A stretch of DNA of 64,000 nt, taken from positions 40,702,859-40,766,858 of the forward strand of contig CM059575.1 in the NCBI GenBank assembly GCA_030386875.1, written 5' to 3'. Below are positions 46,931-57,785 of this stretch, piece by piece; the first letter of the stretch is position 1; every line of letters begins with the position of its first letter. The notes beneath the pieces were generated by a model, which made no database searches, was not told the DNA's origin, and saw nothing but the letters and a program-made list of their open reading frames with translations. The translations under genes and the position numbers were made by a program. The stretch is from Morinoia aosen (Eukaryota; Arthropoda; Malacostraca; Amphipoda; Talitridae).

Positions 46931-49235
46931 CTTAGGGCGTCTTATATTAAGAAATTTTTAAAAGCCAATATGTTGGCATGAATCTCATGTGGGAACGTCG
47001 TTGGAAATAAACGGCCAGCTGTACTTATTTATTAGTGTGACGCTACTGTGGTGTTCAAGTCTGCTCGTCTAAATTATGTGAAGATTCTCTGAATGCTTTG
47101 AGCGTTGCCGTCGTGTTCTTGTCTGTTCGTGGTAATGTAGCTCAGATACTCAACTAATGTTTGAACACTGCTGATTTCTGCCTATGTTTTATTGCTTAAC
47201 GGAATATTAATTATTAGTTTTACGTAGGGTTCACACTTAGTAAAAATATTTTTTTTTGTATCCTTTACGATTGCAAAACGATATTACGATGGACCACTCT
47301 GAGGATATGGAAGCCGACGAGTCAATATTTGAAATAGATGTCAGATCATTATCATAAGAACTAACATACTTCATATGTTAAGACAAAGTGTATCTAGCTT
47401 TAGAAAAAATTCCTGACTGTCATTTAATAGAATTAAAACTTAATCTGAGCCGTCACAGGAAGGAGTATGATGTATTACAATTTGAACGATGATAAAATAT
47501 ATAGAAAAACATAATATAATATAATATATATAATACTAAAAATACAGTGTTAGGAATTTTTAGGGCACTGAAAAAATTAGAGAACTCAGAAGAGCAAGAA
47601 GTAAGCAATGTGGGAATAGATGAATGCTTAGAAATCGTTCAACGAATAGAAGAAAAAAATTTCAACACAAATTTAAATGAAGAAGTTTTTTCTCTGAACA
47701 AAGAACTATTATCACATGAAAGTCGTTTTACAGCATTGTCTCTAGTTCCTTACTATGATGAAAGTAGCGCTACTCATACATGCTATAAATAGAAAAAGCT
47801 GAACAAGCAAGATATAAGTAAATTTTTCCCAATATAAGTCAGACAAGTTGAGAATTATCTTATTTTCAGTAATTTTATTAACACATATCCGTTTAGTGTA
47901 AACTGGAATTGTCTTTTAGCTTCTTAGTTAATAACGTCAACAGGATGCGAAAAATCATTCAATTAATTTATGAACCAAATCTTCTCTGTAAACAGCGAGT
48001 AAATAACCTACAGAAAGGTAATTAACTACATACTACATACGGAGTAGCATTGCAGAAGAACTCAGCATCCCATTCTCCGCACTACTAGAGCACTTAACGC
48101 TCTAAAGTACCAATGAGGAAGAATACAGCATTACATTCTCCGCACTACTAGTGCGGTTTACCAATAACTAACAACGCATGTTTCATATATGCTAATCTAA
48201 CATAATTTTACATCTTCGAGCGACTAGACTTCAAATAAATGACATGAATAATAAAGTGTTTTCCTTCTAAAAATGTATTTTTTGTATGGGAAAAATTTTT
48301 AAATAATTTATAAAAACTGATAATGGCTTTTACAATATTTCTACAACAGAAAAATGAACGGATTTTATTTTTATCTTAAATTTAAATTATTCTATAAATC
48401 ATACATACAAAATGATTATTAATTTGTTATATCTTATTTTATACTTAAATTTAAAATTAAATTATTTCAAAAAATGGGTTGATTATCTGTGCAAGTAATT
48501 TCTGGTTTTAAAAAAGCAGAAAAAATTGTCAATCATGATAAAATTCATTAGATTTTGTGAGTTAATATTTTTTACAGGGTACTTGTGGTGAACTGTGCCT
48601 AAAACTGTATTTCAACTACTACTTGGGTTAGTTGCTCAAAGTTTTACTTGATGGCGCTCTCAATATGGAAGGGTTTGGTTTACCATGTGTATAAACGTGT
48701 GTTGGCAGATTTTATTTTTCAAAGCTTAAGGTTATAGTTTTTGTTTCATTCCGTGGAGTTTCGATTCACTAGGGTGATCCACAATTATTCTACTTGTTCC
48801 ATGGCATTTGTTGATATAAGGAGAATGTGACACTGTGATCCGCAATGTTGATTTCATTGAGGGTTGTTAAAAAAACAGAATTTTTCTTCATGTATGCTAG
48901 GCCATTGGAAGTTATTGAGTGCGTTATTATTATAAGTTTCAGTGTGAGTTTGTCGTGGAATCAAATTCAAAACCAAGTTTTTACAAAAATTCAACGCTTT
49001 GAAGAATTCTTGCGCATTGTAAGCTCTAGCAATGTGAGTACAAATAAGTGCATGCTTTCTTACAATTATATTTTCGATTTGGAACCTAAAAACGAGTAAA
49101 ATTCCAAGGAAATTAGTCACATGCATTTAATAGGAAAACGTTTAGGAGTCACGCTCCATTATTTGTTCAAGAAGGTGCAAATCAAAATGTCTAAAATAAA
49201 AAATACAGCAAATGTTGAGAGGAGTTATTTAAATA
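46931..49235. other. AT-rich DNA with short coding-like scraps
   Basis: No supported gene. Plus-strand patches at 47289-47358 (MDHSEDMEADESIFEIDVRS) and 47547-47792 (81 residues, Glu/Asn-rich, helical) look like pieces of one decayed gene but match nothing I know. An (ATAAT)n-like run lies at 47511-47535. A ~60-bp partial duplication (CATTCTCCGCACTACTAG twice) is at 48046-48172, the second copy forming a palindrome CCGCACTACTAGTGCGG. About 48840-49130 has overlapping frames on both strands with no conserved features. Confidence 0.4.
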
Positions 49236-49502
49236 CACTTGTGATCAAAAGTTTAAGACCACTTGAAAATATAGAAAAATGCCAACTTATCAGTGGTAAA
49301 TAATCAAATGCATTCAATTAGGGATCGGTAATTACTAAAGGTATTAGGTGAGAATGACAAAAAATAACAATTGTAACAATTTATTAGGAAATCATTATTT
49401 TTAATGAATAATGACTTTTTCAGTTGATCAAAATGATAAGACCACATACAAAAATCTTAGGAAATCTTTCTTTAACGACGTTGAGGTGAGCAAACATTAA
49501 AC

Positions 49503-49636
49503 TTAGTAATGAGTTCTGCCTCCATTCTTGTAAATAACTTCAAAAACTCTTCGTGGCATACTAGAAACGAGGGTTTCCATGATGGCTCGAGGAATGTTGT
49601 CCCAGCTCCTGAAAATGGCAGCATAAAGTTCGTTTA
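49503..49636 (-). pseudogene. Tc1 transposase, C-terminal end
   Basis: The minus-strand continuation of the transposase beyond the PLE: a block reading AIFRSWDNIPRAIMETLVSS, then MPRRVFEVIYKNGGRTHY and a TAA stop at 49503-49505. This is the usual C-terminus of Tc1 transposases (W..I....L..SMP.R...VI...G..T.Y), and confirms that the PLE inserted into an existing transposase gene. Confidence 0.88.
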
Positions 49637-50735
49637 AAATGAAAAGCAAGGCGAAAATCGCTGTACGAATTGCCATTTTATTATTACAAATAGTAAATTC
49701 TAAATGAATAAAATTGAACGTTTCGAACTAAACAGTTCATCTTCAGCAAAGAAAAGAATTCTGCGACAAAACAAAACGAAAATGAGTAAATTGAAACTAC
49801 ATTATGCAAAAGAATACTACAACATATACAGAAAAATAGTCGTAGATCTAAAACTAAAATATAAAACAAAACAAAAATTAAAAAACTTAAACTAATGATC
49901 ATGTATTTGCAACGAGAAGAGGAAAAGCACAAAAGCACAGAAGTTTTTCTTAAAGCTTCCCTTCTTTGCCATCAATCTATTAAGTTAAATCAGGAGGTTC
50001 AACTCCTAATCAGCAAGTTTTTTACACAACTTAAAATTCATTCTATTCTAGTCAACAATTTCACAATCGGTTCCCTTTTCCGCTTTAAGGATAAGCTGCC
50101 CACTGCTATGTGCTCCTCTGTGGTTTACCAGTTTAGTTGTTCACGTTGTGAATCACAGTACATAGGTTCCACCTGTCGTACTCTTATGTCCAGACTAGCC
50201 GAGCACTCTGGGCGCAGCTGTAGAACCGGTCGTCCACTTGGTTCTCCTCCACTGTCTTCTGTTCTATCCCATGCGGAAAACTGTAACGTCCCTGTTTCCG
50301 TAAATCATTTTAAAATCCTTGCAGGTGCCCCTCATATGATTGATTTACGCATCCTCGAGTCGCTATACATTTTTAAGCTCAGACCCGCTCTAAATGTTAG
50401 TCTAAGTGCTTTTCCTCTTCTCGTTGCAAATATATGATCATTAGTTTAGGTTTTTTAATTTTTGTTTTGTTTTATATTTTAGTTTTCGATCTACGACTAT
50501 TTTTTTGTATATGTTGTAGTATTTTTTTCCATAATGTAGTTTCAATTTACTCATTTTCGTTTTGTTTTGTCGCAGAATTCTTTTCTTTGCTGAAGATGAA
50601 CTGTTTAGTTCGAAACGTTCAATTTTATTCATTTAGACTTTACTATTTGTAATGATAAAATGGCAATTCGTTCAGCGATTTTCGCCTTGCTTTTCATTTT
50701 AAGAATGAGACGCGTCAATGCGGATTCAGTTTTAG
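49637..50735 (+). mobile_element. PLE fragment inserted in Tc1, with inverted arms
   Basis: Flanked by a perfect 14-bp target duplication, ATAAAGTTCGTTTA (49623-49636 and 50736-50749). Inside, arms of about 290 bp (49638-49930 and 50408-50702) are inverted repeats of each other, both reading outward to GAAAAGCAAGGCGAAAATCG. Between and overlapping them lies the endonuclease frame. There is no RT, so this is a short, 5'-truncated PLE with an inverted copy of its own 3' end at the left, a known PLE habit. Confidence 0.88.
49895..50437 (+). CDS. PLE GIY-YIG endonuclease domain (open, RT lost)
   Basis: 180 open codons. Residues about 70-120 contain FRFKDKLPTAMCSSVVYQFS, a Cys pair CSRCESQ, YIGSTCRTLMSRLAEHSG, and later SHAENCNVP, FKILAGAPHMIDLRILES: the Penelope-type GIY-YIG nuclease with its Cys/His zinc-binding insertion. 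The first ~55 residues match the linker between RT thumb and endonuclease. The catalytic Arg and Glu positions look plausible. Without an RT this is not a complete element protein; the frame survives because the insertion is fairly young. Confidence 0.75.
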   Translation: MIMYLQREEEKHKSTEVFLKASLLCHQSIKLNQEVQLLISKFFTQLKIHSILVNNFTIGSLFRFKDKLPTAMCSSVVYQFSCSRCESQYIGSTCRTLMSRLAEHSGRSCRTGRPLGSPPLSSVLSHAENCNVPVSVNHFKILAGAPHMIDLRILESLYIFKLRPALNVSLSAFPLLVANI

Positions 50736-50748
50736 ATAAAGTTCGTTT

Positions 50749-51615
50749 ACCAACGCAAATTGTTTACCAATTCCATAAACATCTCTAGCCATCCACCTCC
50801 AAACATTTTCTATAGGGTTTAAGTCCGGCGAACATGCTGGATGACGCAAAACAGTGACCCCATTTTCTTGAAAGAAAGTCGTAGTCTGGCAGGCGGTGGG
50901 GACTGCTGCATTATCCTGCTGAAAAATCCATCCATCACCACACAGACGAGGGCCCTCTGCTGACAAAGATGATCTTTGCAGCATTCCGACGTAACCTGCA
51001 GCTGTTTGACGACCCTGCACCTCCTGAAGCTCCATGGTTCCTCTGTAGGAAAATGCGCCCCACACCATAACGGAGCCTCCACCACTATGGTGCAGGGAAA
51101 ACATTTTAGGGGGGATTCCTTTGTCATGCCAGTACCGTTGAAAGCCATCAGAGCCATCCATATTGATTTTTTTCTCATCAGAAAACAAAACTTGAGAGCA
51201 CTTCTCAACGTCCCATGTTTGGTCCTCACGAGCAAACTATACACGGACCACTTTGTGACGTTGAAGCCACCGAGGACATTGTAGACGCTTTTTGTTCTTC
51301 ATGCCGTTTTGTCGTAAGTGCCGCCTGATCGTTACTGCACTGCAATCAGCATCTGTGAGGGCCTTAATTTGCTTGGAAGACCGTCCTCTGTCTTGAGAAA
51401 CCACCCGTTTTATTCTCTTACCCAATGCAATGAAATTTATTCGGTCTACCACTAGATTTTGCTGTTCCATAATTCTCTAAGTCCTTTAGGAAGTTGCAAA
51501 TAACAGTTTTACTGCGGTGAATCTCAGCTGCGATTGCGCGTTGCAACAAGTCTTGCTTATGCAGTTCGACAATACGACCACGTTCAAATTCGGAAAGTTT
51601 ACTTGCTTTGGGCAT
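50749..51615 (-). pseudogene. Tc1 transposase, N-terminal and catalytic part
   Basis: Starts at 51615 (MPKASKLSEFERGRIVELHK) with the first helix-turn-helix, changes frame near 51420-51470, then the second helix-turn-helix (SSKQIKALTDADCSAVTIRR). A TAG stop (51237-51239) is followed in the same frame by the catalytic domain: [11 protein letters not shown] (first Asp), [11 protein letters not shown] (second Asp) and [11 protein letters not shown] (Glu), with exactly 34 residues between the second Asp and Glu, the D34E signature of Tc1. The frame runs into the PLE at NELYLK. Confidence 0.92.
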
Positions 51616-51944
51616 GGTGAAACCTTTACGCTATCAGTGCCAACCTGTAAATAATCTAAAATGCCGGCAATTACCCTTAAACGAAACTTTTTTACCCTGG
51701 TCTCATAATTATGATCACCTGAAAAAGTCATTATTCATTAAAAGTGTTGATTACTCAATAAATTGTTACAATTGCTTTTTTTCGTCTTTCTCATCTTATA
51801 CCTTTAGTAATAACCGATCCCTAGTTGAATGCATTTTATTATTTATCACTGAAAAGTTGGCATTTTTCTAAATTTTCAAGTGGTCCTAAACTTCTGATCA
51901 GGAGTGTATATCACGAAAACAAAAACGTGTTATAGAAAAATGAA

Positions 51945-52690
51945 ATTTAAAAGATTGCTATCTAGGTACTATTCGCAACGGGCATAAACTGTCGGTATCG
52001 TTGAGGGCCGGTTTTCGTTTAAAAATATGTATCGACTCTAGAATACTAAGGTCTCAAGGAATCGGAGCAGAGTCTAAAATTTTGAAATCGGTAGAGGATA
52101 TCGGTACATTGCATTCTTCGGCGTGATTGCGTACTGCGGAGTGAGAGAGGTGTGCTAATTGGGTCCCAGTAAAGAATCTTCTACTGCTATGCTATGCCAT
52201 TCTGTGACGTCATGCTGACGTACGATGATATACACTGCACACGACTGTAAGAATAAGCCAGATAGGCTCGCAAATCAATCGGAAGCATATCCTTGTACCG
52301 GAAAAAAGAAGCCACCTTAAAGTTATTAGCAAGAGCGATGCGTAACGGAAAGTTTTGAAATTATATTTTACACAGTAATTTTAATTCACGTGTTAATTTT
52401 TCAGAAGCTCTCCATAATACGGGAATGAGCAGTATAGATGGTCTTTATTGTTTTCTTCAATAGCTTGTGACGCGTATCGCATCGAGAGAAATTTCTTAAC
52501 GTACGAGTTGATGACACCCAAAGGAAAAACATTACCTGTGAAACACATGCGTAAAAATTTAAATTTACGATAGACATTTTTGAAAATGGCACGTATTTTG
52601 TAACCACTATTGAAAACAGTTTCAATTCGATTAATTTTGAACGGTTTTCCTTTGGGTGTCATCAATTCCAAGTTTAGCAATTTGTCTTGT
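51945..52690 (-). mobile_element. PLE (third family), minus-strand arm
   Basis: Minus strand: an open stretch 52393-52680 (ELMTPKGKPFKINRIETVF; VINSYVKKFLSMRY; YCSFPYYGELLK) is the PLE linker that precedes the endonuclease, followed toward lower coordinates by endonuclease remnants (HSAVRNHAEEC-like, DFKILDSAPI-like) and a 3' end with AAACGAAAACCGGCCCTCAA. The arm is inverted relative to 52690-52998 and 54722-54890. Broken in several places. Confidence 0.75.
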
Positions 52691-52998
52691 TTATAATTTT
52701 AAGGTGGCTTTTTTCCGGTACAAGGAAACGCTTCCGATTGACATGCAAGACTCTGGTTTATTCTTACAGTTGTGCGCAGTGCACATCCTTGTACGTGGGC
52801 ATGACGGTCGCGGAATTTTTACATCTGAATGGTAGAGCATCGCAGTAGAAGCTTCAGTACTGGGACCCAATTAGCACACCCCTCTCACTCCGCAGTACGC
52901 AATCACGCTGAAAAATGCAATGTACCAATATCCTTTACCGACTTCAAAATTTTAGAATCTGCTTCAATTCCTTATGACCTTAGGATTTTAGAGTCGTA
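52690..52998 (+). mobile_element. PLE (third family), plus-strand arm, first part
   Basis: A reverse complement of the minus arm: GGTGGCTTTTTTCCGGTACAAGG and, from 52829, a frame with HPSHSAVRNHAEKCNVPISF and TDFKILESASIPYDLRILES, the C-terminal end of the GIY-YIG endonuclease. It stops matching at GAGTCGTA near 52998 and resumes at about 54722 (AAACGAAAACCGGCCCTCAA). Confidence 0.75.
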
Positions 52999-54721
52999 TA
53001 ATTTTAAAAAATTAACCGATATAAATATTACGATCCTCATGTATTTGATATCAAGTCATGGTCTTAATTTTAAGATATTCGAAAGAACTTTTCGCTCATA
53101 TTGAAACATTTGAACATGCGAAGTAGTTCATTGGCAATTTTTTACTGTCCTGCGCTCGTGTGTGCATTGGTGTTCCAGCCATGTAGCAAATATTATGGAC
53201 TCATGATCCAATTACGCGCACCCTAACAAGAGTATTTTCAACTATGTGTCACAGGAATTTTGTGTTCTTAGTTACTCACATTCATTTTGCATTTCCAAAC
53301 CCAAATTAATTACCGCAAAGAAAGAGAGGATGTTAATGTGAGGGTATTTTAGTAACTACTTTCTATTTTTTCGGTCTTATTGAAACATTTAAAAAAAGGC
53401 CTTGGATTCGACGAATGTCTAACTTTAAAGAACATCATTTTTTAATCTTCTTACTCTGGTCTCAAATTTCTGTCGTTAGCTTTGTGTGGTAAACTCGTCT
53501 TACCTCTTTATTCTCGAGAATACACTACAACAACACTAATTTTGTATAGTTAACTTTTGTACAGTTCCACCTATGTTGAAAATATTACGGCGAGCAATGT
53601 AAAATAATACTTTTCATGTCTTTGACTCCGATGAACTCTTTGCGCCAGTAGTATTAGCGCAATTAAGAAATATCATAACCATTTTCTGTTTTGTGATAGC
53701 GAATATTATCGTTGGAACGACTTATATAGGGATGAAGGACCGGATGTGGGTTTTCACCGGATGTGGGGTATAGATAAATGTGAGGCGTAACCAAATGTGG
53801 GGGCATTATCGGATGTGGGTTTTCACCGGATGTGGGGTATAGATAAATGTGAGGTGTAACCAAATGTAGGGGCATTACCGGATGCGGGGCATCACCGGAA
53901 GAGGGGGTGAAGTGTTGCCGGATGAGCGAAATGAATTTTTGTATTTTGGAGTTGATAATTTATTAGAAAAATAATAAGCTCCATTTACGGGCACCACAGA
54001 TGAAGTACTACTAATTATGGAAAACGACCTTTATTCCGCTGCATTGAACCGACAGTTGTGATGCTCATTATAGTCGACAGGAATAAGCAAGATCAATATT
54101 AGAATGACTTAGCGAACGTAAAATACAATAAATTTTCACTTTCTAGCAGAAATTTCAGGAATTGAAACTTAGAAAATAAAACACAGAAACTGAAACTCAG
54201 TGCCGCACTCCAAATGCAAACGACCCCTTTATACTTATTATTGTTTATTGTTTATTAACTTGTGCTCTACTCTAAATCCTGTGTCGACAATTATCCTGTG
54301 TATTACGATAACCATGTATGAATAGCAATTAAAGATCTAAATCATTTGTTTCAACACTTAACATGGGCATTACGATAACCATGTTTCAACACGGGTCTCT
54401 ATGCTAAGGCATTTGAATGCATTTTTCGCTTTTATTTCAATACATGTGCGCACTAATGAAAGTTTTTTTCAAATGAGCGTCGCGAGGATTGTGTTCTCTT
54501 AGTTCAAAATCAGATTAGGCAAGGAAAGGAACTCATTTTTGTTGTGCTTTTCTGTCAATTATTTTTTTGTTTCAACATTCCACACGGGTATTACGATACC
54601 AATGTGTTACAATCAGTTAAAGATGTTAATGTTAAGGTGTTTTAAAAACCAATGTATCGACATTTCATGTTTGTATTTTTTTGGAAATGAAATGATTTTC
54701 TTTTCTTTCTTTTCTTTTCTT
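52999..54721. other. 1.7-kb segment interrupting the PLE arm
   Basis: AT-rich DNA inserted in or rearranged into the PLE arm. It holds a 69-bp-period repeat (53731-53930), an inverted copy (54005-54175) of the dispersed repeat at 18905-19100, and AT-rich stretches with short chance frames. I cannot define a target duplication with confidence, and no protein is recognised. Confidence 0.5.
53731..53930. repeat. 69-bp tandem repeat, about 2.5 copies
   Basis: TTTTCACCGGATGTGGGG recurs at 53751 and 53820, a 69-bp period. Within each unit the shorter word CCGGATGTGGG/CAAATGTGGGGG recurs, so this is a higher-order repeat. The last copy decays (CCGGATGCGGGG, CCGGAAGAGGGG). Confidence 0.88.
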
Positions 54722-54890
54722 TAAACGAAAACCGGCCCTCAACAATACTGACAGTTCATACCCGTTGCAAATAGTAACAAAATATCAATCTTTTCAATGT
54801 TATTTTCCTATGACTTTTTTTGTTTGCGTGATATTTTTAATGAATCAGTTTATTTTCCTTGATTTATTTTTGTTTTCGTGAAATCTTTTA
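54722..54890 (+). mobile_element. PLE (third family), plus-strand arm, 3' end
   Basis: AAACGAAAACCGGCCCTCAA, TGACAGTTCATACCCGTTGC and AAATAGTA match the reverse complement of 51960-52020. It closes with TTTTTGTTTTCGTGA, matching the outer end near 51910-51930. Confidence 0.7.
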
Positions 54891-56383
54891 ATGACTCCTT
54901 CAACTTTTTAGGCCTAAGGGCGAGAGGCAGAGACCTTGAAAACATAGCATGTGAATATTAAATAAAGGTACACGATTAAAAGTTTTGAGAAGGTCATCAA
55001 GACGCCCAGAGGGCACAGTTAGGTCCAACACGAGCGATAGATGTCCTTCCTACTGACTGTGCTTAGAATATTGTCACATAACAACCAAAGTATCATAAGG
55101 TTCTCAACAGTTGGAGTCAACATTAGGGGCAATATGGAAAATACTGGTATGTAACACAAGTGCAAGGTCTTAAGCACTTATCCGTAAAGTTACAACAAAA
55201 ACTTCCTCGGCTATGATTTGAATGTTTGATACAGTAGAAAAATCGACGACGGGCTTAGAGGCGCACGTTGTCTTAATGATTTATTGAAAAATGCTGCTGT
55301 AGGAGACAAATTACGAATAATTTCATGAATTATTCGCCAGCTTGTTATTTCAAGCCGGTAGAAGTGCCCATTAAAAGAAACAGCAGTATTTTTTGTTTTA
55401 CTCTGCACTGAAATTTTTTCTTTGTCCTCGCAGCTTACGCTCTGGGGTCTTTTATTGACAGTATGAGTTGTAACGCGAGTATTATTAACATCCTTTTGGA
55501 AAATGAGAAGAGTTGACTGGGCTTGAAATACCTAAATAGGATTGCTTATTTTTAACATTAACACAACTTGAAATTATGGGTTCTAACTGATATTTCACAT
55601 TTATAATTCTGTCGCGTACTACTGATGAAAATGGCGTTGGTGTCTCCGTCGATGATAGACAATTCTGAGCTTTGTTTGTGACCCAGAGCTAGGATGCTGT
55701 CGCACTGTTGCGCTCGTTGATATGATGAACAGGTGGTGGTGGTGCAGCAGCTGAGGTTCGTTTGCTTGGGGTCTTCTTCAAATGATTGCTAGAGGTATGA
55801 TAAATGTGTTTTCTCTCATCAGGTGGCTTTGTCGTATAGTCTTCTCGACGTTCTTTGGAGGGTGACCCACATCCTTTGATGGGAGTACTGGCGGCTGTTT
55901 GCGATTCTCGTGCCGTTTGAGAGCTAGGATCCAGTGGGTGTGAGGGTGAAGGTCTCCTAATTACAGACATTATGCTTAGTAGGATGTATTAAGGACACCA
56001 CTACAAACCATTTTTTCGTGACGTCTTGGAGAGCAGCATTTGGTTAGATACCGCCACTTCCCCAGCATCGAAGCAAGTCTCGCAAAGATGCAATTTGTTT
56101 TATTGGTGTAAAGATATGTATAACCGGATTTCGAGAACGAAGTAAATAGTTTTAGTGTATTTATCGATGATTCTAATGTGTAAATTTTTTTTGCACTCGT
56201 TGAGTATTTTATGAAGAGTAAGGTAAATTCATGCCGTTCATCAAGGTATTTAAGCTTTCAGCTGAGAAAAGATAGAGTTGCCCTTTAATACAGGAGGAGG
56301 GAGGCGAAGAAGAGGGAGGGCAGGGGTCGGCCTTGAACAAGGACGTCTTCATAATGAAAATTGGTTAGGCTCAGTGAAATACA
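54891..56383. other. Intergenic DNA with one unassigned minus-strand frame
   Basis: Mostly featureless. About 56285-56330 is GA-rich (GGAGGAGGGAGGCGAAGAAG). The only frame of note is described separately at 55689-55970. LINE-B may begin somewhere after 56100, but no sharp 5' end is visible. Confidence 0.5.
55689..55970 (-). CDS. Unrecognised Pro/Ser-rich frame
   Basis: 93 codons, starting MSVIRRPSPSHPLDPSSQ, rich in Ser, Pro, Thr, Lys and Arg, with a Pro run (AAAPPPPVHH) near the end. Codon use and composition are less AT-rich than the surroundings, which argues for past or present coding. It might be a disordered N-terminal exon of a host gene, or the inverted N-terminus of a LINE ORF1 (such proteins often begin with a basic Pro/Ser-rich stretch). 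No domain is visible. Confidence 0.3.
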   Translation of the reverse strand: MSVIRRPSPSHPLDPSSQTARESQTAASTPIKGCGSPSKERREDYTTKPPDERKHIYHTSSNHLKKTPSKRTSAAAPPPPVHHINERNSATAS

Positions 56384-57251
56384 GTGTTTAAGATGTCTGT
56401 CTCTCGAAAATTTTATACGTTGATATCATTAGATAGAATTCAGCTACTGCACCACCACCAGTTTGGTCAATACCCTGATGTGTCTAGCCTAACGAAAGAC
56501 GGTAAAGAAGTGGTTTCTGTCCTAATAAAATACTTCGATTCGGTGATGACAAAATTTAATAGTGATATTGATAAAATGCAAAATGAAATAAGCCACCTTA
56601 AAACGCTATTTGAAACAATGGCGGGAAAAGAAGCGGAACTCAAAAAAATTATCGAAGAACAGAATGAGAAAATAGATAGCTTAGCCTCCCGTCTCGACCA
56701 GTTTGAAAAAATGATCAGCGCCGAGACATTGAAGACAAAAAATGTACACTCCTCATTTCTGGAAGGGAAATACCGCAATCTCACGCAAACGAAATCTGTA
56801 AGGATACAGTCTGCCAGCTCCTGAAGGACAATATCAACATTGACTTCTCCGACACTGACATCACGTCAGCTGCAAGAATGGGGAAAAACCAGTAACTGGG
56901 AACGTAGATCGAAGAAACATTGCATTTGAACTAAAACATTATAACAAAAAACGTGAAATTCTCAACGCCTGCCGAAAAAAGAAACCGAAGTTCTCCATAA
57001 ATGAATACCTCATACCTTCACGAGCTAACGCCATGTACATTCTGAGGATGGCCAAAAGGAAATTCCCGGAGAATATTGGAATCCCAAGAACACAGGATGG
57101 AAACATCTTCTTATTTAACCCCGGAAACCCAGATTCAAGACGCCTCGAGATCAACACGCCAGATGACCTCGAGCAATACCTGATGCAACAACTGAATATG
57201 TCATCTCGAAGCGAATCATGGGTGACTAGACTAGGTGATCCCCTAAATTAG
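56384..57251 (+). pseudogene. LINE-B ORF1 (coiled coil plus RNA-binding-like domain)
   Basis: The first frame (56384-56824) has a coiled coil (FNSDIDKMQNEISHLKTLFE; LKKIIEEQNEKIDSLASRL). A frame change near 56760 moves to CKDTVCQLLKDNINIDFSD; another, at the MGKNQ/PVTGN point near 56893, leads to the last part: RRNIAFELKHYNKKREILNA, FSINEYLIPSRANAMYILR, ending DLEQYLMQQLN at 57251. This is the layout of coiled-coil ORF1 proteins whose C-terminal domain binds element RNA. The 57252-57785 spacer is AT-rich and non-coding. Confidence 0.75.
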
Positions 57252-57785
57252 ATATGTCAGTTTCGTATCAGTTTCACCTCAATTAGGTATCATATCAGTT
57301 TAACCTCAACTTGATATCAGTTTAACCTCAAGCTGGACAAATGTACAACAGATGTGTTTGAAAACATTTATGACAGCTGTATGTGAACTTTTGAAACAAC
57401 GCAATCAGCAATTTTTTACCTCCCAATTTTTACCTCCCAAATTATTTCTTTTTTACCACTAAAGTTATTATTACGCGTAAACCATATTAGCTGATTATAT
57501 CATTGTCGTTATAATCTTTAAAACTAATTACCTGTTGTATGTGAACTTGTGAAAACGCCCTCATGCAGCAATCTGTTTACACCAATGTTGTGTCATTGAA
57601 CTCCAATATTATTCGCTCATGGACTGAGTTTGTGTGTACTCACGTGATCGCACTAGATTTTTTTTACTCTATTCTCTCGTATTTCATAAGCTAGTTTTTT
57701 TAAACAGGAATATCCCTTAAAGCTTGACTCTGTATTTCGTTTTTAAGCTCTGTAGTACCTACTTCTTACTGTTTACTAATTTTAA

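Larger units (their letters stand above)
49236..51906 (-). mobile_element. Tc1-type DNA transposon (D34E), split by a PLE
   Basis: Terminal inverted repeats CACTTGTGATCAAAAGTTTA (left) and, on the other strand, CACTCCTGATCAGAAGTTTA (right), flanked by TA (49234-49235 and 51907-51908). Similarity continues inward for about 140 bp (GACCACTTGAAAAT, GGGATCGGT-ATTACTAAAGG). The transposase lies on the minus strand and is interrupted by the PLE fragment at 49637-50735. Without that insertion the element would be about 1.56 kb, normal for Tc1. Inactive through the insertion, a frame change and an in-frame stop. Confidence 0.93.

Noticed and set aside
48854-49126. Overlapping 84- and 90-codon frames on both strands at 48845-49126
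   Set aside because: No conserved motif, AT-rich composition and no support from context; treated as chance.
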